A DNA stretch of 64,000 bases from Mariannaea sp. PMI_226. Taxonomy: Eukaryota > Ascomycota > Sordariomycetes > Hypocreales > Nectriaceae. Both the position numbers and the translations under genes were made by a program. The stretch spans positions 744,001 to 808,000 of the forward strand of contig JANFOG010000016.1 of NCBI GenBank assembly GCA_024336345.1. The letters are read 5' to 3'. This document shows, one piece after another, positions 34,535-45,172 of the stretch. Position 1 is the stretch's first letter, and each line of letters begins with the position of its first letter. The notes under the pieces were generated by a model. The model did no database searches, was not told the DNA's origin, and saw only the letters and a program-made list of their open reading frames with translations.

Positions 34535-35581
34535 CTACTTTTTCAAGAACCGAGTCAGCGCAGACATGAATTCGTCGTGCTTCTCGACCCACGGCACATG
34601 TCCGCAGTCGTCAATCAGGACCAACTCGGAATCCGGTATACCCTCTGCAATCGCAGCAGCAGCTACCTGGCTGCACAAGGCATCTTGCTTGCCCCAGACC
34701 ACAAGCGTCTTGGCCGTGACCTTTCCGGCGTCAGCAACATGCGGCAAGCGGTTGGCAGGTTCAGAGTCGCAGGCCGACTGCCTCAGGAACGCCCACACGC
34801 TCATGGGGTCGACGTCGACGTCCAGCTGCTCGCGAAAGGTGGTAGCAAAGGACGCATCGTTGAAGTAGTACGGCAGGATGGAGTCGAGCATCTGACCGAA
34901 TTCCTCGTCCGACTTGGGTGGGCTCTGGCGCGAGCCGATCATGGCAGCCAGCGCTGGCCCAAAGATGGGGTCGTCCTTGCGCTTGGCCGCCCACTGCTGG
35001 AAGTTGTCGTTGGGAGGGCTGTCGTGAGTTTCGGCGTCGACGAGCACCAACTTGGAGACGCGGGAAGGGTACTGCTGCGCGTACTGGAGCACGATGCACG
35101 CGCCGTTGGAGTGGCCCAGCAGCACGGGGATGGCGTCGAGGCCGAGATGCTTCCGGAGCTGCTCAATGTCCTCGGCCATAGCTTTGCTGGACATGGCCGT
35201 CTCGTCTGCCGGTTTGCCGGAGCGTCCGTTGCCCCGGGGTGTAAAGTACACCAGCTTGTGTTCGCTTTCTAGGTTGTGAGCGAAGCCATTGCGCAAGTAT
35301 ACGGCCGGAGCACCCCATCCGACTGGGTGAGCGACAATGACAGAGTCGCCTGCTCCGACCACCGTGTAGCTGAGCTGGAGACCATCCGACTCAAATATGT
35401 GGTCGCCTGGGTTTAGAGCACCAGCTGCCATTGTTCTGGAAGAGTAGAGTTTACGCTCGTTTGACCGCAACAAGTGGTGCTTTTGCACTCTGTCACCACC
35501 AAGTCGATATCTTGTATAGCGCAGAGAGTTCTGACCTGGCTGTACAAGTGAGCGACGCAGGCAACCTGCAAGGCGTAGCAT
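34535..35581 (-). CDS. Alpha/beta-hydrolase, possible mitochondrial presequence
   Basis: A single exon encodes 348 residues. The first 50 residues are basic and hydroxylated (MLRLAGCLRRSLVQPGQNSL), like a mitochondrial targeting sequence. A second ATG at residue 51 (MAAGALNPGDHIFE) would give a cytosolic form. The catalytic triad is visible: nucleophile Ser158 in GHSNG, Asp300 in WGKQD and His328 in CGHVPWVEKH. The oxyanion region is HPVGWG and the strand after it contains PRGNGRSGKP. Residues about 185-275 form a helical lid. This is the prolyl-iminopeptidase/esterase-type alpha/beta-hydrolase_1 layout. The substrate cannot be read. The high GC of the gene creates long mirror frames on the plus strand, which are not genes. 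Confidence 0.85.
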   Translation of the reverse strand: MLRLAGCLRRSLVQPGQNSLRYTRYRLGGDRVQKHHLLRSNERKLYSSRTMAAGALNPGDHIFESDGLQLSYTVVGAGDSVIVAHPVGWGAPAVYLRNGFAHNLESEHKLVYFTPRGNGRSGKPADETAMSSKAMAEDIEQLRKHLGLDAIPVLLGHSNGACIVLQYAQQYPSRVSKLVLVDAETHDSPPNDNFQQWAAKRKDDPIFGPALAAMIGSRQSPPKSDEEFGQMLDSILPYYFNDASFATTFREQLDVDVDPMSVWAFLRQSACDSEPANRLPHVADAGKVTAKTLVVWGKQDALCSQVAAAAIAEGIPDSELVLIDDCGHVPWVEKHDEFMSALTRFLKK

Positions 35582-36372
35582 AACTGGCAGCCCTTATATA
35601 CGACCCTGAGGATGGCGTCAATCTTGACGAATGGGAAGTGCTAGAGTCTTAACCGTGAATGTCCTTGACGCATGTCAGCGCCAAGTCAACAAGGCGGGCC
35701 TCGTCAGCCTTCACGCTTGTTGAAAGCTGCGAAATGGTAAATCCAATCCAAACTCCGTGCAGACCGTGATTCACCGGAGTTTGCGGACGAGCATCGCTGG
35801 CTAAAAGATGACCTGAGACGACTTTCCACTCTTCTACTAAGCGCTAGCGGCGACGCGTCGAAAACAAGCTCCCCCGCCACCGTTTGCTTACAGTCAGAAT
35901 CTCGCTCGGTTCGCCAAACTATTTCCTCGTGGCTGAACTTGGCCGAAATTGCAGGAATTCCAAGGATCTGCCAACGGGCAAGCCAGTTTGGAGGCCTACA
36001 CAGCTAGTGCCTGCCTCCGTTCCTGCATTCGTTTTTTACACAGAGTCCATCACAAGCCCCCTAAGAATATATTGACATAACTAACTAGATCTATTCAATT
36101 CACCACCGTTGGCAATCCGTATGACGCCATAGCCTGCCAGTTTCCAAGACTGTTCACAAAATCACTACGCTAGGTATACCTGTACGATGCGCGTTGTCGA
36201 GGTTCAATTCGTGCAACTGAGCTCCATGCCCTTTACCCACTCCGCTACATCCGCCATTTCGGGTTGGTTTCTGTGATACTGAATCGATACCGATATTCTC
36301 GCTGAATATGAACAACCAGGCCGTCATGTCAGTCAAGTCAACTACAGGCACACCCAAGTCACTCATAACTAA
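35582..36372. other. Intergenic, nothing firm
   Basis: The promoter of the alpha/beta-hydrolase lies at the left. At 36160-36366 a minus-strand 70-codon frame might be the tail of the eroded gene that follows, but no in-phase intron of normal length joins them. Confidence 0.4.
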
Positions 36373-37131
36373 TCAGGTAGATAAGTGAGATACCTGAGAA
36401 TTCTCCCTGTAGTTTCTCCCGAACCTTTCCATTCCACTCTTTCGTAGTGAGAGTAACATCATAACAATCTGAGAGTAGTCGTCCATATGCGGAACTGCGA
36501 GGAACGCGCCTGCGATCACGCGAGCGACCCAGATTTCGTGTTCACTGACGGCACGCGCTGTATTCCGCAACATTGACAGGTCGTGCTTAAAACTCTCCTG
36601 GAAAGTCAGGCAACCATCCAGCTGACCGAAAGTGGGCAAGAGAGTCTCCATTCCTGTGTCTTCAACGAACCGTATATCTATTTCAGCGGCCCCCAAGATG
36701 GCAAAGCGAGGCATATCGCCAAGCACAAAGTATTCGTGGTAAGAACCATCTTGCCACACTCCATCCAGCGGTGTGGCTTCAAGGAACGCTACCAAGAATG
36801 GAGCCGGATAGATCAAGTATGCCGGAACTTTCCAAAAAATCCAGTAGAATCAGCCGGAGGTCTCTGTACCCGTGTCTGTAAAGCCAATCTGTGTAGTGGA
36901 GCACTCAGAGTAGGGAAGCGCTGAGGGTCGTGTTTGTGGGTGGAGCATTGTAATGGTGTTTAGCCATCTAAGTGGCAATGCGCGACCACACTTCCTGCTT
37001 ATTGGTATTGCTAAGATTTTGTAGATACGCATCGATCGAGCCTTGCTGGACGACATTCGGTTGACCCTGTCGAGTTTCTCCCTCCTCTGCCTCGATTCTC
37101 CAGGTGAAACGAGGGATCAGATTCGGCATGG
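36373..37131 (-). pseudogene. Eroded or multi-exon gene of unknown function
   Basis: A first piece starting with ATG at about 37131 reads MPNLIPRFTWRIEAEEGE and continues to QEVWSRIAT before a stop. A second piece (36816-36373) reads coherently, with IYPAPFLVAFLEATPLDG, SYHEYFVLGDMPRFAI and QIVMMLLSLRKSGMERFG. They lie in the right order for one minus-strand gene, but no splice pair joining them in phase was found. Amino-acid use looks protein-like. The family is not recognised. It may be a real gene with unresolved exons or a pseudogene. Confidence 0.3.
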
Positions 37132-38929
37132 CTTCTAGAATTTAGGGCTATTTACATTCAGTGGCCAAGCGGGGACATGACACCAATAAAAATCCATTCC
37201 GGTACTAGTTCGACACCTGTTCTTAGTTGATGACGTGTCTGAAGATGCATTTACCGCCGCCCTAATGCAGAGAACTTCTGGTCAGGTCTGTCACGTCCTG
37301 ACCAAAGCCTCAGGTCACGTGCATACAGCACCACAAATCCCTCATCAGTCAGCAATGGATCATGATTCCAAACAGTGATCCAGGAACCAGATCACAATTT
37401 ATTTTATAATCTAAGGTTATAGATTCGATTCCAAACCATGATCAAAGAATAGGAACGCAATAAAGTTCGTTTAGGTTTAGTATTAAATATTTGCGAACCC
37501 AAGATAGTAGCTAAGATATAAATGATATTTGCTTCTATCAGATAGTTTATGTAACGGGGAAACCGATATATATAGGTATGAGGCAACAGAATAATGGGAT
37601 CATTGCGATCATTGCTGAATCTTTTTGGTCTACTGGCTGAGTGGGTATTGCCTCCCTTCCTTATGATAACTGCAATCTCTAAAGCCTAGCAATAATAAGG
37701 ACCTTTCTTATAATATGAAAAACACGCCCAGAATATAAATTCAGAAGCTCCTTTCCATCTCTCTTGAATATAGCTTCAAACAAAGGTTTCATAAGACCTT
37801 CACTATATTATATCATAGCTTCCTTATTAATAAAGCAAAATAATGGAGGTTTCATTAGACTAAATAACATTTTTTTCATCCTCAAGGGTCTAATGACAAT
37901 ACTTAAGATATTACTCCAGATGTTATTTTTGTACTTTCTTTATTAGTTTGGTCTTTCTTATTGGCTTTGTCTTTCTAAATCGGAGTACTCGTCATGTTGT
38001 GGTGGCCAATATCTCAAATCCTTCCTCTTTAGGTTCTCCAGCAATAGTAGCACATATTTTTTCCCTTTTGTATTAATCCCGTCGCACCTTTGCGATAATC
38101 TCTCTTTGCCTCTTGTCTGTGTACTTAAAAAGACGCCCAAAGCGAAGAGCATCACAGAGATATTCATTATATATAATAACAGGCTGAAGGCTAAGATTAA
38201 AACCGCATTCAATAGCTCGAGCATAAATATGATTAATTTAACATTGTAAAAGACCGGTTATTGTCACAACTTCGGCTGTTATTTTTCCGACCGTAGGGCA
38301 TTTAACCCAACAACAAGAGCCTAGAACGCAATATCGGTCTTGAAGGATGTTAAAGACATTTTGGTTATTAAAAATATCAATAGTAAAGGGAAAATAATGA
38401 TGGAATAAAAGTAAGAAAGATACCTAAGAAAATAGCGGTGTGACTTCTATGTTTGCTTTTCCCTGTATTTGTGGCTTGCCTTAGCGGCTTGGTGGGACAC
38501 AACTTTTAAAATGCCATCTGCGGATGAAACCCTGATGTGTCTGAGATGTGCCCTTGAATATGAATTTAGTTTTGAAAACGATATTTCAGACGAAGATTGT
38601 TTGTAAGGACGATTATTTCGGTGACGATATCTCCCAGAGCCTGGATTCGTTGAACTAGGGATTGCCATATTCAATCAACAATATAATTATACGAAGATCT
38701 CCATTTCTTTGTCACTCATTCCCTGTAATGCACCCTTTCTGCGCGCATGGAGGCTCCGTCTGATATCTCACTCTCTTACCCCTCTCCATCAAGCTTTTTA
38801 ACCTTTCTGCTCTACTTTCTTGCTAGCACGCTCCCCCATTCTGTTATCTGAGAAATCGCCCTCAACTTGCAACTGTTATCAATCTCATAACCCTAATACA
38901 GCAAAGCTTCAAGCAAGAGGAAAAAGAAA
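37132..38929. other. AT-rich intergenic stretch with one doubtful small gene
   Basis: On the minus strand, 38447-38665 encodes MAIPSSTNPGSGRYRHRNNR and a further 50 residues, reaching a stop (TAG) shortly before a GTATCT donor-like site. A hydrophobic-then-basic piece at 37958-38224 could be its second exon. No conserved motif was recognised, so no gene is called. The last 100 bases are the leader of the sulfotransferase-like gene. Confidence 0.3.
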
Positions 38930-39807
38930 ATGGGACAAGGACCAACGAAACCCGTACGCGGCGCCCAGTTCCGCGTTATTGGCGCCGGCATGTAAGGCAC
39001 CGCCTCTCCTTCCTCCACCTACCGAAATTCGGGTTTGCTGATTGCTTCCGGCGAAGGACCCGTACGGGCACGAAGAGCTTCCGCGAGGCTCTTGAGATCC
39101 TCCTAGATGGGCCGGTGCATGACGGCGCTACGGAAGCTGTCTCAGGGCCATGGCGACACCAGAAGGAATGGCTCGAGGCAATGGAGCTGGCTCCCCGAGC
39201 ACGGACAATTGTTGAGCAGAAGCGCCTCGACTGGTTGCTCGCTGACTTGCATGACGGCTACGTCGGCACGACCGACATCCCCGGCCTCCTTCTGGCGCCG
39301 GAGCTGCTGCGCGTGTTCCCAGATGCAATCGTCATCGCCACGACACGCGAGCCTGAGTCGTGGTGGAAGAGCCAACAGTTCATCGACAGCTATGCGCAGA
39401 CGTGGTGGCTCCCCTACTTCCTGGCGCCGGTGCCGCGCATCGGCGTGTACCCGGCCTTTATGAGGCTACGCAGGATGCTATTGATGTGGCGTTTCGGCAT
39501 CGACGAGCTCACCGGGCCTGAGTCGTTGAAAGTCCATGAGGATTTACTGCGTCAGATGATCCCTCCAGAGAAGCTCTTCCTTTACGATGTCCGTGATGGC
39601 TGGGAACCTCTTTGTAAGATTTTGGGCATCTCTGTACCGGACCGGCCGTTTCCGCACAACAATCACCACGGCGAGGTGAAGGCGGTGTTTCGGCTGATCG
39701 TGCTTATGGGAATTATGAGCTGGCTTACTATCATTTCGTTAGGCGGTGGTGCACTGTATCTCTTGGTCCGGTTAGGTCTCACTGGCAGGCTCGCCTTCTT
39801 TAGATGA
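38930..39807 (+). CDS. Sulfotransferase-like (Sulfotransfer_4) membrane-anchored protein
   Basis: Two exons (38930-38991 and 39057-39807) join to 270 residues. The donor GTAAGG follows ..GGC AT and the acceptor GAAG precedes G ACC, which recreates VIGAGMTRTGTKSFREALEI. That segment is the phosphosulfate-binding 5' loop (TRTGTKSF, residues 22-29) of the fungal family often mislabelled as NAD-dependent epimerase. REPESWW matches the region that binds the 3' phosphate. YDVRDGWEPLCKILG and PFPHNNHH are the usual C-terminal signatures. A single hydrophobic helix near the end (IVLMGIMSWLTIISLGGG) probably anchors the protein. Members are numerous in fungal accessory regions and their substrates are unknown. 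The gene has no evident partners here. Confidence 0.85.
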
Positions 39808-40979
39808 GTGTAACGTTTAACAAGCACTCGCCTTGGCCTCTCAATCAGCAGCTCAATAGCCCCTACATGTCCGTTCCTAGTCGCCCAGAGAGTGGCGTCT
39901 GGTCATTTTTGCCTGTAGGCTCCAGACGTGTACCATTCTTGACCAGCACCTCAGCAGTAGCCTTACTATATCTGTTCCCAGTGGAGCACGACAGAGGTGT
40001 TCAGCCATAATTAATGTATTAATATAGGGTTTAGGTTGAGGAAAAACAAGGCTGCAAGTAGGGAACACTCTGTTTAAAACTAGGTACAAAAGTTACATAA
40101 TCCTGTAGCATATATTATTCTATATTATTTAGAGGTGTACGAACCTTTGATCAATTTGATAATACTGGAGCAAACGCGGACCGTAATGTGGTTTTTGCGT
40201 GGCAAAGCGGGCACCGTCCACGACAGCGAGGATCAACATATGGCCTAGATGATGCTTTCCCAACAAAACTTCAACCGCAGCTCCTGCACCCCTATGAATG
40301 GGTATCAACCCAATGGCATGAGTTTCTTCACCTCGTAAGCAATTTTTTTCCGGCGAGAATCGATCTGAGCCAGGAACAGGGAAGGGGCGACAGGGGATGC
40401 TATGGTCCTCCTCTCTTCCATCCGACAAGACAGCAGCCAACTGGGAGACGATCCCTGCCACAAAGTTCTTGAGCAACTAACCACATCTCGCCGCACCCAC
40501 GCTCAAGACACTAGACTCTCGGCAGCTTAGTTGCACATCCAGAAGGAACACGGTCAAGGTGTTATGATCCGTCCTCGGCCGCCCGGTCCCAACAAACATC
40601 GATTGGTAAGTGACGCTACCGACATACCCGGTATACGAGATTGATAGCGATTTACCCTCTCCTCCTGGAAAATGAAATCGCCTTCTTGTGAAAATAGGTG
40701 TGTTGTATATTCCAACCTGGATATAGGTGTGAATTCTTCTCATAATGTTGTCCCTACTTCCGCTGGTGGGTTGTATTGACAGTAGTAGAAGGTAGGATAA
40801 AATGCAAGTAAAGATTGTTGATTGAGGAACTATAGTAATGGGGATACTTGTTATATATATACAATAGTCTTGATGATTCCCAGCCACCTTGAGGGTCGGA
40901 TTCCCTATTCCAACAGGTTGGGCATATGAGTTTAGAGTCAAAGGCAGAAATGGAAGCGGGGCTATAAGGGTGTAGCGGC
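39808..40979. other. Intergenic, nothing recognised
   Basis: Opposing frames of 60-154 codons overlap on both strands with no motifs. No gene is called. Confidence 0.45.
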
Positions 40980-42570
40980 AGATGATGTAGTCTCAATATC
41001 CTCAGTGGAAGGCGGGAGCTTAGAGCCTCAGACCTACGGAACCTATATAAAGACTGCGAACCATGTTTGTACGATCCCATGGGCATTATCGCCATTAGGA
41101 CAACAAAAACGGGCAGGTAAATGGAGGCAGATATATACTAACTATGTCATTGGACCCTTATTACCCCAATTGACTATGCCTTTGGCTATGTTAATCATGA
41201 GGCGGCAAGATATTGCGGAAAGACAGGAGACCCTGCTTGCATAGCCCTTATTCGACTGTCTGAAGGAAGTAGATTTGGCCGAAGCGATTGAGAAGTGGCA
41301 CTGTATTTTCCAATTTCTTAGCAGATATAACACCACCAAGGCAAATAAGTTCCGATGGCAAGATCAACTTGCCGAATCCAGACTGTGGAATAGTGGGGGT
41401 TGTGGGCTATCCGGCCTGCTCCACCACAACAGGACGACGTGAGCCTGATCATGATATATACTTATGTGAGAGTGGCATTAATGGGGAAAGGGCTACATTA
41501 ATTCTTTGATGGTTGGAGAAGTTGATTATTACCTCTATTATATCATTCTCAGAACCAAGGCGATTGTAGTATATGCACACCATTCCATTCATGCCTTAAG
41601 GTGGCCTTCGGTATTCATTTGGCTGAAGCTAGATCCCCAGGTAAAAAGGCATATTGGGTTAAGAAGTTGGAGGATAAGTTTGGTATAGATGGCCAGCACG
41701 AGCACCGGCCCATTATCCGACAAGTTATTGCTACTCTTTATGTATATGGCAATTAATTCCTTGGTAAACTTATCACTAAGCTGGCTTCTGATCGAGACGA
41801 CATAGACCTAACCATCAAGGCCCATGCTCGAAGATGGATTGAGCAGCGAATAAATACCATCCTACACTGACAATTCTCGAATCTTCTCCAGATTTATGAA
41901 TCTTTCGTACGTGCGTTCTATTTCCGCCAGAATATGAGCTAGGGACTTGATGCCTTATGGGGATTCCCTCATGAGCCACCGGGAGAAATGCCAATGGAGA
42001 GGAATCCAGAATTGGAATCAGATGTGGAGCTTTCCGGCTGGGACGATGTAGAAGAGGTGAGCTGGTGGGAGACCTCTTTTGTGTGGTGGATAGGGAATTG
42101 TAGCTTCTGTGTAGGTTGTGGTCTTTAAGGCCAAGATATCCTATATACGCTCCGAGAATACAAGAGGGGCGGCGCGGCCAAAGTAAGAAGCGAGCTTGGC
42201 ATTTCCATGTATAAGGAGGGAATTCTCCCGTCTGGAGGGTGTAGAAATTGCCACATCCCATTTGAGCTTTCCAATAGTCTAAGCGGAGACATGAAAAAAA
42301 TGGGTATATCTAAACCCAAACTGTCCTCAGTGCCAATATAATAAATATCTCCTAGGAGATGTTATTATTGGATTGTATTACTCGGGGAGGAGTGAGTTTC
42401 AGGAGAGCATTCTTGAAAATGCTCAGGAGTATTTTGTGAAGCTTATAGCTTTCAGATGGATTTTGAAGACGAAACAGTGGCTTGCAGTTTATCGCAGGAC
42501 ATTACTGGGGGTCATGGGATACCTCCGTTTTCTTACGAGCTCCATGAGATGCGACGCAGCCACGCGAGGA
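40980..42570 (+). pseudogene. Degraded OrsD/RecQ-associated-type gene
   Basis: The plus strand reads as one long protein with roughly a dozen stops and frame changes. Coherent blocks are NHEAARYCGKTGDPACIALI, HEHRPIIRQVIATLYVYGN, KAHARRWIEQRINTIL, ALWGFPHEPPGEMP, SGGCRNCHIPFELSN and QCQYNKYLLGDVIIGLYY. The closing order of a C-x2-C element then QCQY plus a hydrophobic block resembles the C-terminal region of genes linked to fungal RecQ-type helicases and OrsD (DUF3505), which are common near chromosome ends. The identification is from pattern memory and is tentative. That the stretch is a decayed coding sequence is firmer than its family. Confidence 0.45.
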
Positions 42571-43795
42571 TGAGGAAATATTCGGACTACTAGTATAGTG
42601 CTAGATGAGGCCTACTTAAGCAAACAATCATAAGAAAGCTGTTTACTAATATCACATAGGATAGGTGCAGCTTGAAGGCATAAAAGGTCTTGATATCCTA
42701 CTCCTACTACCGTAACAAGGGCTGCATGTAATGAGCCCTAATAATACACAGAATCTGGCCCGTGCACGACGGGGAGGTTTTATCAAAAACGCCTTCGAGT
42801 ATACCTTTTTCGTCCGTGCACGCGGATGCGTCGGAGCCAGGACGTTGTGGAGGTAGAGGATGATTAGTGGGGAGGGTGAGAACAGGACGCGTTCCTTTGG
42901 GGTACTAACGTTACCTGGGAGGCTGGCTTGAGGTAAAAACCGATGCACTCCAACACCCGTTTCTGGTTGGTTGATTTTAACCCTGATCGTAACCAAAACC
43001 CCCATTGGCTCAAGTACGGCTCAGGACATACCAGGCCCGAGGTTAGAGCTGACCTCTCTGTCTCACCAAACAGCAGTAACAATGCGGCAAGGCCAGTCTC
43101 CCTCAAGCAGCCGCTGCAACTATCATAGCACAAGGCCACATAAGACCAGTTAAATCAGTGTCGACTTTGGCTTGCAAGTACACTCTAAGTTCCTGCTTGC
43201 CGATGCTAAGGAGCTTTGATGCTCTATAAGGCAGTTCACTTTTCAGCTAGTTCACCTGTAGAAGAGGTATAATGGACGTACAAAGCAACCTATTAAAGAG
43301 ACAACAAATCTTAGAGCTTTGAATTGAAATAATATAGGTTAAATAACTTATTTTCTTGAAGCGGGTATTGGTGAAACCTTCTATGTTATGCTGTGGTCTT
43401 CCAAAGCACTGCTAACATAAGACATATAACTTGCATAGGCATACAGCAGATTGGAATCTCTACCCAGCTCAGCTAACCAGATCACGATTCCCTCAATTAT
43501 ATCCTTGATGACATACATACATATCTAGAGCGAAAGGGTCGCTTATATAATTATCGAATAGGTTGTAAAGAGACTTCTGCATTGTACTGCCTAAATGGAA
43601 CATCCAATGAGTATAAAGACCCATGTCGTTTACCCCCTCTGTTCGCTATTGCATGCTTCCGCCTGCTTAACTGATGCTGCACCTAGTACAATAGTGGAGA
43701 TGCCGACGCTGCATCCTAGGCACTTTGCTCCCTCCATCTGGCTTAAGCAATGCCAGAAGTTGCCTTCTTGTAAGGTTCCCATGTTGATGATTTGT
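42571..43795. other. Intergenic, nothing recognised
   Basis: Short frames only. This is the 3' flank of the small cysteine-rich peptide gene that follows. Confidence 0.45.
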
Positions 43796-43966
43796 CTAGC
43801 AGTTGTACACGAGGCAGCTGTCACCCTTGGGGTTGCAGCAAGTCCGCGTTCCTTCATAACAGGGTTCGCATAGACGCTTAACGAGATTGTTACCCTCTTC
43901 GACGGGCGCGGGAACAGCAGCAACGAATGCTGCCATTGCGGTGATGAGAATGGCTGACCACTTCAT
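43796..43966 (-). CDS. Secreted cysteine-rich pre-propeptide with Lys-Arg processing site
   Basis: The product has 56 residues. A signal peptide (MKWSAILITAMAAFVAAVPA) is followed by a short acidic pro-segment (PVEEGNNLV) ending in Lys-Arg, the Kex2 cleavage dipeptide. The remaining 25 residues hold six cysteines as C-x2-C-x6-C-C-x6-C-x4-C, with a cysteine as the last residue. The C-C-CC-C-C order is the framework of inhibitor-cystine-knot peptides. The single in-frame exon is complete from ATG to TAG, and a minus-strand TATAAA (44131-44136) lies 165 bp upstream. It is intact although its surroundings are full of relics. The family is not recognised. Possible roles are antimicrobial, effector or signalling peptide, all inferred from form. 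Six-frame reading in other phases gives only shadow frames across it. Confidence 0.7.
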   Translation of the reverse strand: MKWSAILITAMAAFVAAVPAPVEEGNNLVKRLCEPCYEGTRTCCNPKGDSCLVYNC

Positions 43967-44130
43967 TTTGATAGGTAAATAGGGTTGAACTGATTTAAGA
44001 TGTTAAGCTTGGGAGATCTGTCATTGCGATTGCAAAATACTCACATAAATGAGGACTGTTATCTTCTGGTTGTTGAACTTGATGCTGGCACTTCAAAATT
44101 TAGTAGTAATGTGGTGGCAGGCCTAGGCAT

Positions 44131-44136
44131 TTTATA
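44131..44136 (-). promoter_or_regulatory. TATA box of the cysteine-rich peptide gene
   Basis: TATAAA on the minus strand lies 165 bp before the ATG at 43966. It supports transcription of the small gene but is a short consensus match. Confidence 0.4.
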
Positions 44137-44416
44137 TTTGTGTCATACAGGTTGTCAGCGCTCTACAACATCGTTCTTGGTTGAATCATCGTTCTTGGTT
44201 GAATTTAGCTTTGATTGCTATGTGAAGGCTAGTCACCTTCCATTTTAGATAAACACGATAATAGTTACAGATCGATCTTAGCAGAAGGATTTTCTTACCT
44301 TCCATTTCTAGGTAGACGCAATACTCCTTATGGCAGGTCTTGGCAATTGTAAGACATACCCCTCAATAGAGTCGCAATGTAGCAGAAGGCAAGGGTTAGT
44401 GCCTGCAACTTCACTA

Positions 44417-45172
44417 CATTAATCGGCCTTCCTAAATAGTAGGCCGTATAGTAAACCAATCAGTCTTGGGTTATTAATTGATTAATTGATTTATTCCCAT
44501 GCGATGGCAAAGGCACATTGCTTGCATATGATAGCGGGCTCAGGTTGATTGTATAGTAAACCAAGCTTCTCTAGTTTTTTAGTCTGACTCGGTAATAGCA
44601 TGGTACCTTTTGTGGAGTCGACTTTATATGGTCGGCTATAGTTTCATATATGATAATATATTACTGAGGAAGTATTTTATAAATATAAGTGTGAAGAGTG
44701 TATGTTAAAAGGAGAAGTGCGGCGCATTTCACGTCTGCAGTAAATACACTAAAAATGATAAGTTGTAGTGTATTTTCCAGTGGTGTTAAATTGGAAACAC
44801 ATAGCTATAGGGATGGTGATTGGGTGGAAAAGAGTGATGCGGCGCACTTGTCCTGTTTATCCTTGCATTTCAGCTGTAAATATACTAAAAATAAGAAGTG
44901 CGACGCATTTCCGTGAGCAAAGTCAGGGGGCCAGATCTTAGAAAGATGATTGGAGGAAAACGGGTAATGCGGCGCACTTCACTCGCGCATTCCTGAGTAC
45001 GCATAGCTACGGGTCATGCGGCTGCAACGACAGGAATAAATTAAGTAATCAATCAATCAATCAATAACCCGAGATTGATTGGTTTAGTATACGGCCTACT
45101 ATTTAGGAAGGCCGATTAATGTAATCAACCTGAGCCCGCTATTATCTGCAAGCAATGTGCCTTCGCCATGGA
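44417..45172. repeat. Inverted duplication with rearranged halves
   Basis: Segment A (44417-44498, CATTAATCGGCCTTCCTAAA onward to GATTTATTCC) recurs inverted at 45033-45121. Segment B (about 44501-44552, with AAGGCACATTGCTTGCA) recurs inverted at about 45123-45172. The two blocks are in A-B order on the left, but the inverted right copy reads B-A, so the structure is not one simple hairpin. The right copy continues into the DUF3505-like relic, and the AATC tail sits inside segment A. Confidence 0.7.
44718..44976 (+). repeat. Four spaced copies of TGCGGCGCA in diverged tandem units
   Basis: The motif TGCGGCGCA (one copy TGCGACGCA) occurs at 44718, 44838, 44899 and 44968. Flanking sequence is shared pairwise: GTAAATACACTAAAAATGAT near 44740 versus GTAAATATACTAAAAATAAG near 44873, and GATGATTGGAGGAAAACGGG versus GGTGATTGGGTGGAAAAGAG. 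It lies between the arms of the inverted duplication. Confidence 0.6.

Noticed and set aside
34577..35272. Long plus-strand frame (231 codons) opposite the alpha/beta-hydrolase
   Set aside because: It is a mirror frame produced by GC-rich codon use of the real minus-strand gene. It has no motif, and the hydrolase has a full catalytic triad.
36180..36260. Another tRNA-like stretch (GGCGGATGTAGCGGAGTGGG on the minus strand)
   Set aside because: The D and T stems do not pair and there is no matching acceptor 3' half.
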